Shown here one piece after another: positions 1 through 10,515 of a stretch of 64,000 nucleotides of DNA (within the stretch, counting starts at the first letter, position 1; each line of letters starts with the position of its first letter). Source of the DNA: Adiantum capillus-veneris (Eukaryota; Streptophyta; Polypodiopsida; Polypodiales; Pteridaceae); assembly GCA_014529385.2 (NCBI GenBank), contig CM043964.1:5735997-5799996 (forward strand), written 5' to 3'. The notes under the pieces were generated by a model. That model was not told the origin of the DNA. It worked only from the letters and a program-made list of their open reading frames with translations, and ran no database searches. The position numbers and the translations under genes are program-made.

Positions 1-295
1 AACACTACGCTACCAGTAGAATTCCAAGGACTAGTTTCCAAAGCTATTCTTGATAGTGGAGCGGGAGTTGCTATCGCCACAAAAGAAATCTGGAAAAAAA
101 TGGCGAAAACCCGCTTTGAGGGCTACCAGAATGAAACTGCAATTGGCAGATGGGTTCATGGAGAAGCCGTTAGGACTCCTAGAAAAAGTGATTGTCACTT
201 TGTGCGGAATCGAGGATGAGCATACATTTGCAATAGTCGATTTCGACAAAAAGAACAATTATGAGATCATCTTGGGACGACCATTAATGCGATAA
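1..295 (+). pseudogene. G1 aspartic protease, partial and frameshifted
   Basis: Reading from base 1 in frame 1 gives AILDSGAGVAIA, the catalytic D-S-G loop of a retropepsin. The C-terminal half is in frame 2 and ends EIILGRPLMR, the conserved second signature (ILGRP) of retroelement proteases, followed by a TAA at 293-295. The frame change lies between about 95 and 150. Role if intact: cleavage of the Gag-Pol polyprotein inside virus-like particles. The 5' part of the domain is cut by the window edge. Confidence 0.75.
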
Positions 296-301
296 CTAAA
301 G

Positions 302-1284
302 ATGGTCCAAGATTGGGGTTATGACCACATATACCTCAGACATGGCAAAACGACAACTAAAATACACCTGAAAGACCATAGTTACAAAGATGTAAACCAA
401 ACACCTGTGGAAGAGTTTGATTCGGCTACAGTAGCAGGATCAGAACTACCAGCATGGTTAGGGCAACCAAAAGAGCTATGGATGTGCGGAGCTTCACATT
501 GTAGAAGCTTAAGAAGAGAGGAATGCGTCTTAGAAAGAGCAATTGAGGACAAGGAGTATATTCCGGAACCTTTCCCTGAAGATGCCTTGGAACCTCTAGA
601 ATGGGAACACATACTAGCAACATTGGATGTCTGTACCATTACCGACAGTCCAACAACAAAATTTTGCGATACGGATGGCTATGATGTGCTACCCTATTAC
701 ATGGTAAGCGTTGTACCAGAAAAGGAGACGGTAGAACCACCGGAACAAGAAGAGTTTTACAACTCCTCTGAAAAATTGGAAGTAAATGATGATGCAGATA
801 ATGAGTGTTCAGACACCTCAAGTGAGCGTGGAAATGAAGTCGAGAATATCAAGTTTTATGATTTTGCTAATCAACACCCTAGACGCCAAGAACGCTATAG
901 GAGGAAACGAGCAGGAAACAAAGCGAGAGAGAACCTGATGCCCACGATAAAAGGTAAAACTCACTATTTGATGCTTGTAAAAGCAGAGGATTGTGTAAAA
1001 GATCTAATATCGGGAAGATTCTCAAAGAATCAAAAGAAAGAATGCGAGAGGAAATAAAACAGGTACGAAAAGCTAAAACCGAAACAAAATCACAAAAATC
1101 TCAAAATTCAAAAAAAGAAATAACAAAGGACCAAGAGTGGACCAAACTGGAGCGTAAACAGAAATACCAAGAAGTGAAACGGTCTTTGAGAGAGATATGG
1201 ACCACGGAAGAAGATAGTGATGGTAAAGGCGAGTCAGAAAAGGGGAACATGAATGTAAAGGAGAGTCAGAAAAGGGGAACATGA
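302..1284 (+). pseudogene. G1 protease-RT linker, charged
   Basis: Two open stretches, 302-1057 and 991-1284, link the protease to the RT. The first is acidic with no recognised domain; the second is almost entirely K/E/Q/R/S and probably disordered or helical. A 32-bp tandem duplication (1225-1256 and 1257-1288) sits at the end and accounts exactly for the change from frame 1 to frame 3 at the RT start. Position is typical of the variable linker of plant gypsy Pol; function unknown. Confidence 0.5.
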
Positions 1285-2440
1285 ATGTACCATCACACTA
1301 TCGGAAATTTACTATTCAGGACAGAAAAATCATCATGACACCACCAGTAAGGGAAAGAACCAACCAAGAATCCTACGATGGGCCTGAAAATGCAAAAATG
1401 ATAGACCTCGCAGAACCAGGTGAAAAGACTCAGCCGGTCTATATAGCTAACAACTTAGAGCCTGAGGAGGAAGCACAGCTAACACAACTTCTCAAGAAGT
1501 ATAAAGATGTGTTCGCTTGGTCCTATAAAGACCTCAAAGGAGTTGATCCGTTGATATGTCAACATACAGTTCCTTTGAAATCGGATGCAAAACCTAGCAA
1601 ACAACGTCCTTATACATATAATGACACATTTGCTAAACGAATCAAAGAAGAGATTGATAAACTGATGGAAGCGGAATTCATCTATGAGATTGAACATACA
1701 GATTGGGTGTCACCCATTGTGGTAGTTCCCAAAAAAATGGAAAACTGCGAGTGTGTGTAAACCTCAAGAAGGTGAATGCAGCAACCATAAGGGATAATTA
1801 TCCCTTGCCGATCATAGAACATATCCTTGAGCGAGTGGCCGGGAAACGGGCTTATTCCTTTCTGGATGGGTTTTCAGGATACAACCAACTGGCAATAGCA
1901 AGGGAGGATCAACACAAAACAGCGTTTGCCACAGAATGGGAGATTTATGCGTATCGAGTTATGTCATTTGACTTATCTAATGCACGAGCCACTTTCCAGA
2001 GGTTAATGACTCACACATTCAAGGAATACCTAAGAATATTCTTAGTAATTTACATGGATGACCTGTGTGTACACTCTCTTCTGCGAGAGGAACATATGGA
2101 CCATTTGCAAAAGGTCTTTGAAAAGTGTAGGACATATCGAATCTGTCTTAACTCGGAAAAGTGTGTATTTATGGTTAAGCAAGGACGGATCTTAGGACAC
2201 ATTGTCTCAAGAAATGGCATAACCACAGACCTAGACAAAGTCAAAGTCATTGTAGACTTTCCCAGGCCTACTAATGCGAAACAAGTGCAATTCTTCATGG
2301 GACACTGCGGATATTATCGAAGATTCATATACATGTATGCGGTTATCGCACAACCTCTGTATCGTTTGCTAGTCAATTTCGAGTGGACCGAGGAGTGTGA
2401 AACTTCATTCCAAAAGTTGAAGGAAAACCTTATATCAGCA
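1281..2440 (+). pseudogene. pol: G1 reverse transcriptase
   Basis: The N-terminal part (1281-1760) contains the plant gypsy entry region (KDVFAWSYKDLKGVDP, then WVSPIVVVPKK). The frame then switches at a 7-A run (1731-1737): one missing A moves the frame, and RT continues in the 1703-4048 frame with LRVCVNLKKVNAATI, the fingers/palm motif FLDGFSGYNQ and the catalytic motif YMDD at 2051-2062. Most gypsy elements carry FLDD here; YMDD is the retrovirus-like variant. Thumb/connection continues to about 2440 (LGHIVSRNGI, FMGHCGYYRRFI). Domains are otherwise complete, so apart from the A-run slip and the upstream breaks this RT is well preserved. Confidence 0.88.
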
Positions 2441-2930
2441 CCTGTACTAAAGGCACCAGATTGGGAAAAGATATTCCATGTGCACATTGATGCTTTAGCA
2501 TATGCCCTTGGAAGTATTCTAGCTCAATCTGGAGATGGAACAATGGATTTTCCAGTTTGCTATGCGAGCCGACATTTAAACAGTGCAGAAAAGAACTACA
2601 CAACCACCGAGAGGGAAGGGCTAGGAATGATTTATGCTGTAAATAAATTTCGGTATTATTTGCTTGCAAACAAATTTGTGTTCTTCACAGATCATCAAGC
2701 TCTTTTGTACCTAGTAAATAAACCTTGCAATATAGGGAGAATCGTACGCTGGTTTATTATATTGCTAGAATTTGACTTCACAGTGGTGGTCAAAAAGGGT
2801 AAAACCCATCTACGAGCGGATCATCTTTCAAGAATACACAACGGGGAAGCTCCTGAAGGAGTAGATGATGACATACCAGATGCTTATCTTTTCAACATTG
2901 AAATGATACCCAAATGGTCTCAAGAAATTG
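2441..2930 (+). pseudogene. pol: G1 RNase H (gypsy type)
   Basis: Directly follows RT in the same open frame. Carboxylate motifs are visible: HIDALAYALG, TEREGLGMIYAV and FFTDHQALLYL supply D, E, D of the active site, and the domain ends LRADHLSRIHNG, the usual last motif. Role: degradation of the RNA template during minus-strand synthesis. The domain itself contains no stop; it is listed as a pseudogene because the polyprotein is broken up- and downstream. Confidence 0.85.
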
Positions 2931-4701
2931 TTAGCATTCTTTCCTATGGAAGTAGGTTTGATAATACGGAATGCAGATCCAAACAGCAAATAATTCGACA
3001 AACAAAAAACTTCCAGTTGATAGCAGGACGGCTGTATCATCTTGGATCTGACCTAATCCTACGATTATGTATAAATCCGGAAGAATTCGAGTGCTACCTT
3101 GAAGAGGCACATGTCCAGGGTTGTGCATTTCATTGCTCAACAATGAAGACACACCAGAGATTGAAACAATTAGGGGTTTATTGGACAAATATGTATGCGG
3201 ATACACATTCTTATGTTACCAATTGTACTATACGTAGTGCCAAACGACCAGTGGATCACTCAACGTTATTTCAAGTAAACATAGCACCTGCATGGAGTCA
3301 ATATATCATTGACTTCTTAACCACCAGGACGTTCCCTGAGAACATCACAAGAGCATGGGAAAAAGCTATAGAGCTGGAAGCTCGTGACTTTCAATTAATT
3401 GGGAACCAACTCTATAAGCGAGGTAAGGAAAATCAACTTAGAATCTGTGCAAGTGAAAGCGAATACCTGCTGATTCTAGAACATGCACATAGCGGAATAA
3501 GTAGAGGCCATTTTTCGGGCGATAAGACGGCAAAAATTGTCTTAACCGCAGGAATTTGGTGGCCTACATTGCACATGGATGCTGAAGAATTTGTAAAGCG
3601 TTGTGATGCATGTCAATGCACCAAGATGCCAATAAAAAGAGATGAGATGCCATTATGGCCAATGATGGGAGCAAGAGCATTTGGAAAATGGGGCATTGAT
3701 TTTGTGGGACCTATATCACCCCCTGCATATCGCACCCATACCCAATATATCATTGTGGCTACGGACTATCTCACAAAATGGGTCGAAGCCAAAGCAACAC
3801 AAAAAGCTGATGCACGCACCACGACACAATTTTTGTATGAGAATGTTTTTGTACGTTACGGGTTACCAATAGAAATTGTCAGTGACCGTGGAACACATTT
3901 TATCAATGAAGTCATTGAATATCTGCTAGAGGAATTCATGGTCATACATAGGAAATCCGCACCATACCATCCACAGGCCAATGGGCAAGCTGAGGCCACC
4001 AAGCTGAGGCCACAAATAAAACACTATGCATGGTTCTCACTAAAATAGTGTCAGAATCAAGAACAGATTGGGATCAGCAACTACACTCAACACTATGGGC
4101 ATACAGGGTAGCTTACAAAACATCAATAGGAACAACACCATACAACATGGTGTTTGGCCTAAATGCTATACTACCCATCGAGTTTTTAATCGCAACTCTA
4201 CGAGTAGCAAAAAGCTTGGAATGGATAGGGCATGATCTCTCTTCAAGGATTGATGATCTTGAAAAGCTAGATGAACTCCGCTTACGAGCTGTCACTTCAA
4301 TCTATGTTAAAAAGAGAAGACAAAAGGAATTTTTCGACAAACATGTGCGTACCAAAGAGTTCAAAACAGGTGATTACGTACTTGTTTATACCTTGAAGCA
4401 ACATGCCAAGAAACTTAAAAAGCGAGGGATGGGACCATTTGTGATTAGTGATCTATCACAAAGTGGAGCTGTCAAGCTTGCTACATTAGCAGGTGAAGAA
4501 ATGCCAAACTGGATTAGTGGATGTCGACTGAGGAGGTATCATCTACCACTCACACAGGAGATGCTCCAACAAATTCATCAAGGAAAACAAAGAATGAAGG
4601 AAAAACATATTTACCCACACAAATTCTATGTGGTGACAGATGAAAGCACACAACACCCAATGATGCTGGGGCAACCTTGGCAAAAAGAGTACAATGTGTA
4701 G
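2931..4701 (+). pseudogene. pol: G1 integrase with a duplicated zinc-binding module
   Basis: Two homologous H2C2-type modules occur in tandem. The first (about 2990-3240) reads FQLIAGRLYHLG ... EEAHVQGCAFH ... VTNCTIRS and lacks the second cysteine. The second (about 3390-3625) reads FQLIGNQLYKRG ... LEHAHSGISRGHF ... RCDACQ and is complete. The core follows: GIDFVGP (D), VSDRGTHF (D) and NGQAEA (E), so D,D,E are all present. A 14-bp tandem duplication (3987-4000, 4001-4013) right after the E codon shifts the frame into 4030-4701, which carries the rest of the core (STLWAYRVAYKTSIGTTP) and the GPF-type C-terminal domain (KRGMGPFVI). The C-terminal frame stops with TAG at 4699-4701. Confidence 0.85.
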
Positions 4702-5427
4702 ATAGATTGGGAAGCAAAGGCAGTCGAAATTCAGCATGAACATGAACAACAGGTGATGGCTTTTGCTCAACAATACCAGCATGATCAACAACAAGCCATG
4801 CAATCACTGGAAACAAAGCCCAAAGCACAAATGCCATTAAAGAACATGATACCCGTGACAAACAATCAAGTAAAAGACAACCATGCTAATTACAGACATA
4901 TGAAGTCACTGGCCGCAATGCAAAGATCTAGGCTACCAAAACAAGGTAAACAAGTATGGATGCGGAAGGATAGAAATGCCATGGTAGACAGAGAACAATG
5001 CAACTACAAAATTCCAACAAAGCAGATGGTTCAACCACAACCCAGGGTCATAAAACAGTTATGGATCCCAAAGAAAATGCTTAGCCATAACCCAAATGTC
5101 ACTCACATTTGGATACCAAAGCAAAAGGAAAAGGAATTACCTTCAGTACAAGCAACAATGGAAAGCAGACAGCGGCATTTCAAAAAGAAAAACTGACATA
5201 TGTGGATGCCGATGAAAGACAAACCAATGGCAAACAAGAAAGAGCCAAACTATCTACAAAAATCGGCAGCAACAAAATACCAATGGAAAGCCAAGGTCAT
5301 AAGGCCCATAGCCATTACATCACAGCCAATTCTATCCTTAGAAACAGCTATGACTTCATCAACACTGTCGGCAAAGAAATTGCCTTTTACAAAAAAGACA
5401 ATTAAACAGAGAGCAGTAGAGTTATAA
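4702..5427 (+). pseudogene. G1 3' accessory frame with W-(I/M)-P-K repeats
   Basis: The integrase frame continues past TAG (4699-4701) to 5427 with only one further stop (TGA 5194-5196). Just before the first stop it reads MMLGQPWQKEYNV, followed after the stop by IDWEAKAVEIQ; this resembles the end of a retropepsin (LGRPW) but no D-S-G loop is present. Downstream are four short tryptophan repeats: KQVWMRKD, KQLWIPKK, THIWIPKQ and HMWMPMKD, in a Q/K/N-rich context. The location between integrase and polypurine tract is where extra ORFs of gypsy elements sit. Function unknown; no membrane segment, so not envelope-like. Confidence 0.45.
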
Positions 5428-5642
5428 CTGTTACTTGCAAAGAAAGCAGAAAACCTTGATGGCGAATGCCAATAAGCATCTTGCTTATTCCCTTCTCTTG
5501 CACAACATTAAATTTTCCATGCATTGACAGAGTATGCATAAAGTAGAGCCACATTAATCGGCTAGGCATTGGCACAACTTTTTTAACCTATGCACGGTAC
5601 ATACTCCGAGGCGAAACCTTGTTGTCCGGGAGGACTCCGGCT

Positions 5643-5655
5643 AGGAGGGGGGGAG
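5643..5655 (+). other. G1 polypurine tract
   Basis: AGGAGGGGGGGAG, priming site for plus-strand DNA synthesis, immediately upstream of the LTR-like segment. The same 13 bases form the polypurine tract of L1 at 11950-11962. Confidence 0.7.
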
Positions 5656-6560
5656 GCATTCTAGAGGCACTCTCAAATGTAGAACCAATGACAGAAACAA
5701 CAAAAAAGGACATGATTTTCGACTATTTTAAGGGTTGTTGTTTGATTGCAAATTTTTTTGGAGTAACCCAAGTACATATGTCCTTATATAGCATGAATCT
5801 ACAGGTATATGGGGCCAAACGCCAAATCAAGCCCCTAGGTATGTGTATATAAGTAGAAATAACCATTTTCAGGCAAAATATTGGTAAAACAGAGAAATCC
5901 GGCCATAAAAATTGCATATGAGTGTATATAATGTGTTGCAGTGATGTTTGTGATTTATTATGATTTTTGGGGAGTTTCTGGGTTTGATTTGCTATTTTCA
6001 TTTTAATTTTGCTAATTTTCGGCAGAAAAACTTCAAAAATACAAAAAGCAGGTGAAAAACAGTCGTAATGAAAAACAAAAAAAATATGGTGATGATCAGT
6101 GACTATAGGACAACCTATGGTACAATGGGGGTGCAATTATGAGACTGGAGCGGAAAGCGTGTTTTGGCTAGGTTTTGACCGAAATGCCAAATTTCTGGTA
6201 AATAGAGCAAATGGAGTCCAAATCAAGAAATTTTTGAGCCTAAACTGCATCTCACAAGAAGATAGGAGCACATGCCAAATTTCATGAAAAGTGGTTCGGG
6301 GACCTCCATTATAAGAAATTTTCACCCCATTTTTAGCTCATTCTCACTATTGACTTTGTGGAGTGAGCTTCTGCCACCTAGAGCGGATCGACCTTCCAGC
6401 AGCTTCTACGACGCGCACGACTACCCAACCAGTTCCAGACATGAGAGGTAGGCTCACCACCTTGAGCTTTTCACGCATGTTTGTCATTATGTCGCGAAAA
6501 CTAGCGTAGGGGTCACACACAAAGCGAGTGGTAGAGACCTACAAGTAGAGACGGTGGCCT
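5656..6560 (+). repeat. G1 3' LTR-like segment, right edge uncertain
   Basis: Non-coding sequence following the polypurine tract. It does not begin with TG (GCATTCTAGAGG), so the first bases have mutated or the edge is slightly off. A TATA-type promoter motif (TATATAAG, 5846-5853) lies about 190 bases in, a normal U3 length. No second copy in the window, so length and termini are unproved. Confidence 0.45.
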
Positions 6561-7266
6561 AACGGCTAACCCAAAAGCAACATGACTTCATCGAAAACTT
6601 ACCCTAGTCTAGGAGACCAGTCCTGGATGTCCAAACACAGTAGGAAACCATCGGGAAAAACCCTAATTCCTAGAAACCCGCAAGAGGCCACCAAATGGAA
6701 AATCGGCGAAACGGCGACCAAATGCTACCAAAATTCATGTGTAGGAGCATCTCAACATGCTCGACAAGTCTATATGACCCGCATGACCAAAAAGTGACCT
6801 GAGGCGGCACTAAACTTCATAAACGACATCAGACACACAAAGCGTCAAATTGCACTTGCGGCCAAACCGCAAGTCCGTTTGCCACCAAACTTCACGAGCG
6901 GCTTTCCTAGACCATCAACAACCAAGTCCTATGGTGGTAGACCACCACAAATCATCAAAGGTATGTAAAGGCAACCACGGGTGCTTCTAGAGCGACAAAT
7001 TGCCAAATGGAGCTCCGGTGAAGCCAAAGGCGACAAAAACCATACGACAAGGATCCCCAAGGGATCGGGAAGCTATGGAGATCAACATCGAGAAATTTCA
7101 TTGCCAAAAAGCACTCCAAAAGTCAGAAAATGTCTCGGAGGCTCTGAAGTCCACACAGGGAGTTATACTCTATCCATTTGACTTTTTTGTTGAAATTCGG
7201 CTCAAAAGGGACTTAGGGGAGCAAAGGGCAAGCACTGGGAGCACTAGCACTGAAAAAATCACCAGG
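6560..7266. other. Non-coding leader or junction DNA
   Basis: No convincing reading frame, promoter or repeat found. Composition is A/C-rich on the + strand with many short CAAA and CCAAA words, similar to the repeat array that follows, so it probably belongs to the L1 leader. Confidence 0.4.
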
Positions 7267-8300
7267 AGACATCCTACACGTAGGATGTCTCAAGGGCACT
7301 TTTTGGCATAGACTCCAACATTTTTTATCATGCACATGTTCTGAATGACATTTACAAGCCATACACCAAGTCTCATCACATTTGGACCAAGCTTGACCTC
7401 ATATGCATGGAAAAACGCAAAGTTACGGCGTAGAGGCAATAATGGGCCAAAGACCTACCAAATCTTGTCCAAATCCCATGAAACTTGCACAACATATTCA
7501 CCAACACATCAACAAACAATCTGTGTGGTCAGGGAGAAAAAATGATGAAATAGACATCCTACGCGTAGGATGCCTAATTGACCTTTTTGGCATGCAAGGG
7601 ATGTTTTATTATTCCAGATCCAATTACCTCATCATCAAGAGCCCATATGTCAAGTTTGAAGCCATTCTAATCACTTTTGACCCCCAACACCTTCAAGATA
7701 CACTTTTTGAGCCCAAAAACACCTCCCAGAGCCTTACAAGCATCAAATCTTGTCCAAATTCAAATCCAAGAACATGGCCATGTTCCATAGGCCAAGGACA
7801 ACCCACAGAACAAGTTTCATGTCATTTTGATGAAAAAGACATCCTACGCGTAGGATGTCTCCAGCATAAATTTGGCCTTCTGTGCAAGGAATGACATCAT
7901 GGGAGCTAATACCATGGTGCAATAAGCCCATATACCAATTTTCAACCCATTTGGACATCAATTGCTACCTATGATGGACATTCTACCAAAATTGTGACCT
8001 AAAGCCTGAATTAGCCCAAAAATCCACTTCTTGATATCCAAATTCAAATCCAAGCCTATAGCCATGTTCCATGAGCCTTACACTACCTGCATGTCAAGTA
8101 TGAACCAATTCTGATGAAAAAGATATCCTACGCGTAGGATGTCTAGATGAAAATTTTTGGCCAGATTTTCACTGTGAGCACATGCACAGCTTCACAAGTT
8201 CCTTTTAAGCTTTATTTTCAATTTTCAAATCATTTGGATAAGTAAAACTCAGTTTCGCAGCTAATATGTAAAAAACGCTAACTTCGGACTACTGAGTGCA
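7267..8300 (+). repeat. Four ~285-bp tandem units, each with a 24-bp palindrome
   Basis: The palindrome (core TCCTACGCGTAGGA) occurs at 7267-7290, 7552-7575, 7837-7860 and 8121-8144, spacing 285, 285, 284. Arms extend to AGACA...TGTCT; each copy differs from a perfect 24-bp palindrome by at most one substitution, apart from the third which is perfect. The DNA between is diverged but alignable (shared CAAATTCAAATCCAAG and GCCATGTTCCAT blocks). A half-copy is found in the L1 LTR at 12538-12550. Lies just upstream of the L1 start codon. Confidence 0.85.
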
Positions 8301-8309
8301 ACAGGATCA

Positions 8310-9528
8310 ATGACAACCTCGAAGTCACCGGCAAAGAGGAAAAGAATGACCATCAAAGATTATCTGGACGAAGTGGAACCCTTTGTCATTCCAGAAGGAA
8401 CATTAAAGCCCACTAGCACTTGGATACAAGAAGATCTGTTAGAGTCAAACGACCTAAAGATCTACCAGGGAGTGTTCAAGGACAATGAAGGCAATGTCAT
8501 AGAGCTACCAATGCTGCCGAGAGAGCTCAATGAGTTTGTACGAAGCAAAATGGCCGGCTACTTGGAGAAAATTGACCTCCACAACTACTTTCAATGCCGG
8601 CAGGGGTGGACATCAAAAGAGTATGGGAATTTGTAACAAGCATCAAAGAGGATGGATTGGCCAAGGTAAGAAATTTACAAGGCAGACCAGATACAGAGAT
8701 CATAATCATGGAGTGGGTTGTAGCCCATGCACTAGACCTCTCCAATGAGGGGGATAGCGTCACAAAAAGAAGGGATGAAGTACAAAGTGTACAAAGAGAA
8801 AAAGGCAAATTACACCTTTGAAGACATTGCCAACCCAAAGGTGGCAATTATGAGCCAGTTGTACAACCAGTACTTCCAAATGTGCACTAAGAGGCCACAG
8901 AAGTACAGGATGTCGCCAGGTGCAATTTCCACAACCTTTACTTGGGCAATGACAAAAGGAACCCCAAAGATAATCAACTATGCGGCATACATACATGACA
9001 GCTTAGTAAAGATGAGCAACAAAAAGCCAACCTACATAGTTCCAGGAGGGCTGATCACCAAAGTGGTTTATGGGGCACTACACGCTAAAGGAAGGTGGCT
9101 TGACCCCCCATCTCAGAATGAATGGCTGAGAGTAATGGCTGAGAGTAAAAGAACACAATGAAGATGAGCCGCAAAGGGCACCAAGGGTGGCTACGAGATT
9201 GAAGAGACGGCTGGAGCCAGTTGAAGAGGAGCAACCAGAGCAAAAGAAAGGAAAGAAGGAGTTTTCTCAAGTGCCGGCCAAAGATACCAGGTCTCAGAAA
9301 GCGGCAAGACTTGAGAGGCTGATGGAGAGTTTTCGAGTAGAAAGAGCCCTCAAGGGTGATTTAAACGAACTCTCGAAGCCATCTCTCGAGTCTATGTCCG
9401 GATCATCCAGAAGAGTGCAAAGGGACCGCTTTGAAGATTATATCAAGAATTTTGAGATTCTTGATGCTGTAGCGGAAAACATTCCCCATGTCCCTTTCAC
9501 CGAGGAGGAAGTGGAACAGATAAGGTAG
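8310..9528 (+). pseudogene. L1 ORF, N-terminal third, unrecognised protein
   Basis: Begins with ATG at 8310 (MTTSKSPAKRKRMTIKDYL), the first long frame after the leader. Coding continues through frame changes near 8595 and 8800, then a 13-bp tandem duplication (9121-9133, 9134-9146) that explains exactly the move into the frame open from 9147 to 9528 (TAG at 9526-9528). The sequence is globular and helical in look (ANPKVAIMSQLYNQYFQM, GGLITKVVYGALHAKGRW), followed by a K/R-rich basic stretch (MATRLKRRLEPVEEEQPEQK). I recognise no domain. Position after a leader suggests a Gag-like or novel structural protein. Confidence 0.55.
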
Positions 9529-10515
9529 ACATTGCTAGATGAACAAGAAAGCCAAGAAAGAGAAAGAAAGACAAAATCAGATAGGGACTTAAAGGGCAAC
9601 GCTGTAGCTTTACCAGATAGCCCTAAACCCAGCCCACAGCCCTCACCACCTCCTAGCAGCCCTCCACCAGAAGATAAGGAAGCTGAGAAGCAATAGCAAA
9701 GGCAGGAACCTGAGCCAAAAGAAGAGGCCAAAGCCTGAGTCTGAGCAAAAAGGATTAGATGAGGCCTACTACGCATTTTTGGACCTGCTAGCTGCAAGCT
9801 ATACAAAGGAAGAAGCCGCCACAGTCGCATTCAACTTGGCGAGGACAAGGCATAAAGAGCAGATGCAAGGCATCCGGCTAGTGGAACTAAGAGAAATTGC
9901 TACCGACACGGTAGACCTGTACCCGCCCTCCAATGACTGGGATGTGGTGATGACAAAGCTAGCCGGATTGAGGGCACAATCTATGGCTTCAGAGAAAGAA
10001 ATGATAACTCTCAAAGCCACCGAAGAAAGACCAAAATGGAAAGGGATTCTCTGCAGGCACAAAGCCAAGGGAAAAAAGAGAGAGAAGCTGATGACCTCCA
10101 GGCTAGCTTGGCAACGGCTCTACAAAACTTCCAAGCAATGGAAGAAGCAAATGAGGCAGCAACAAAAAGAATACAAGCAGCTGAAGAAGAGTGTCTGCAG
10201 CTCAACAAGTCATTACGAGATGCCGAAAGAGAAAGAGATAATCTGACGCTACAGCTGGCCAAAGAATCGAAAGAAGTAGAGGCCATGAGAAATGCCAAGG
10301 AAAAAGCAGAGATAGAACAAGAAGCAAGCCTGGATGAAGTCCTTGAGCTCAAGGACCAATTAAAAGTCAAAGATCAAACCATCCAGAGGCTGTGAGCATC
10401 ATTTGCTAGAGTCAGAGCTACGAGCTCGACTCAAATCATTTCCGAGAGTCAACTATATGAAGAGAAAATGCAGGAACTTCAGAAGGAGCTGACGCTTGAG
10501 AAAAAGTAGAGGTTA
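9529..10515 (+). pseudogene. L1 ORF, proline-rich spacer and coiled coil
   Basis: After the TAG at 9526-9528 the same frame stays open through a proline-rich spacer (SPKPSPQPSPPPSSPPP, about 9620-9670), then stops accumulate and coding moves to the frame 9779-10035 and on to 10036-10395. The last stretch is a clear heptad-type coiled coil rich in E, A, K, L, Q. In-frame TGA (10393-10395) and TAG (10507-10509) interrupt it before the next section. No catalytic motif. Confidence 0.55.

Larger units (their letters stand above)
1..6560 (+). mobile_element. Ty3/gypsy element G1, 3' part (5' end outside window)
   Basis: Protease, reverse transcriptase, RNase H and integrase follow in gypsy order on the + strand, then a 3' reading frame, a polypurine tract at 5643-5655 and an LTR-like segment. 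The 5' LTR and gag lie left of the window. The frame is broken several times, so this copy is dead. The right edge near 6560 is an estimate: no second LTR copy is available to fix it. Lineage: a non-chromovirus gypsy element (no chromodomain, catalytic RT motif YMDD, no second RNase H seen). Confidence 0.85.

Noticed and set aside
4640-4720. Second protease domain in G1 (LGQPW motif)
   Set aside because: No catalytic D-S/T-G and no room for the rest of the fold; kept only as a motif note.
7267-8300. CRISPR-like array
   Set aside because: Repeats are palindromic but spacing is 285 bp, spacers are themselves related, and the context is a plant retroelement.
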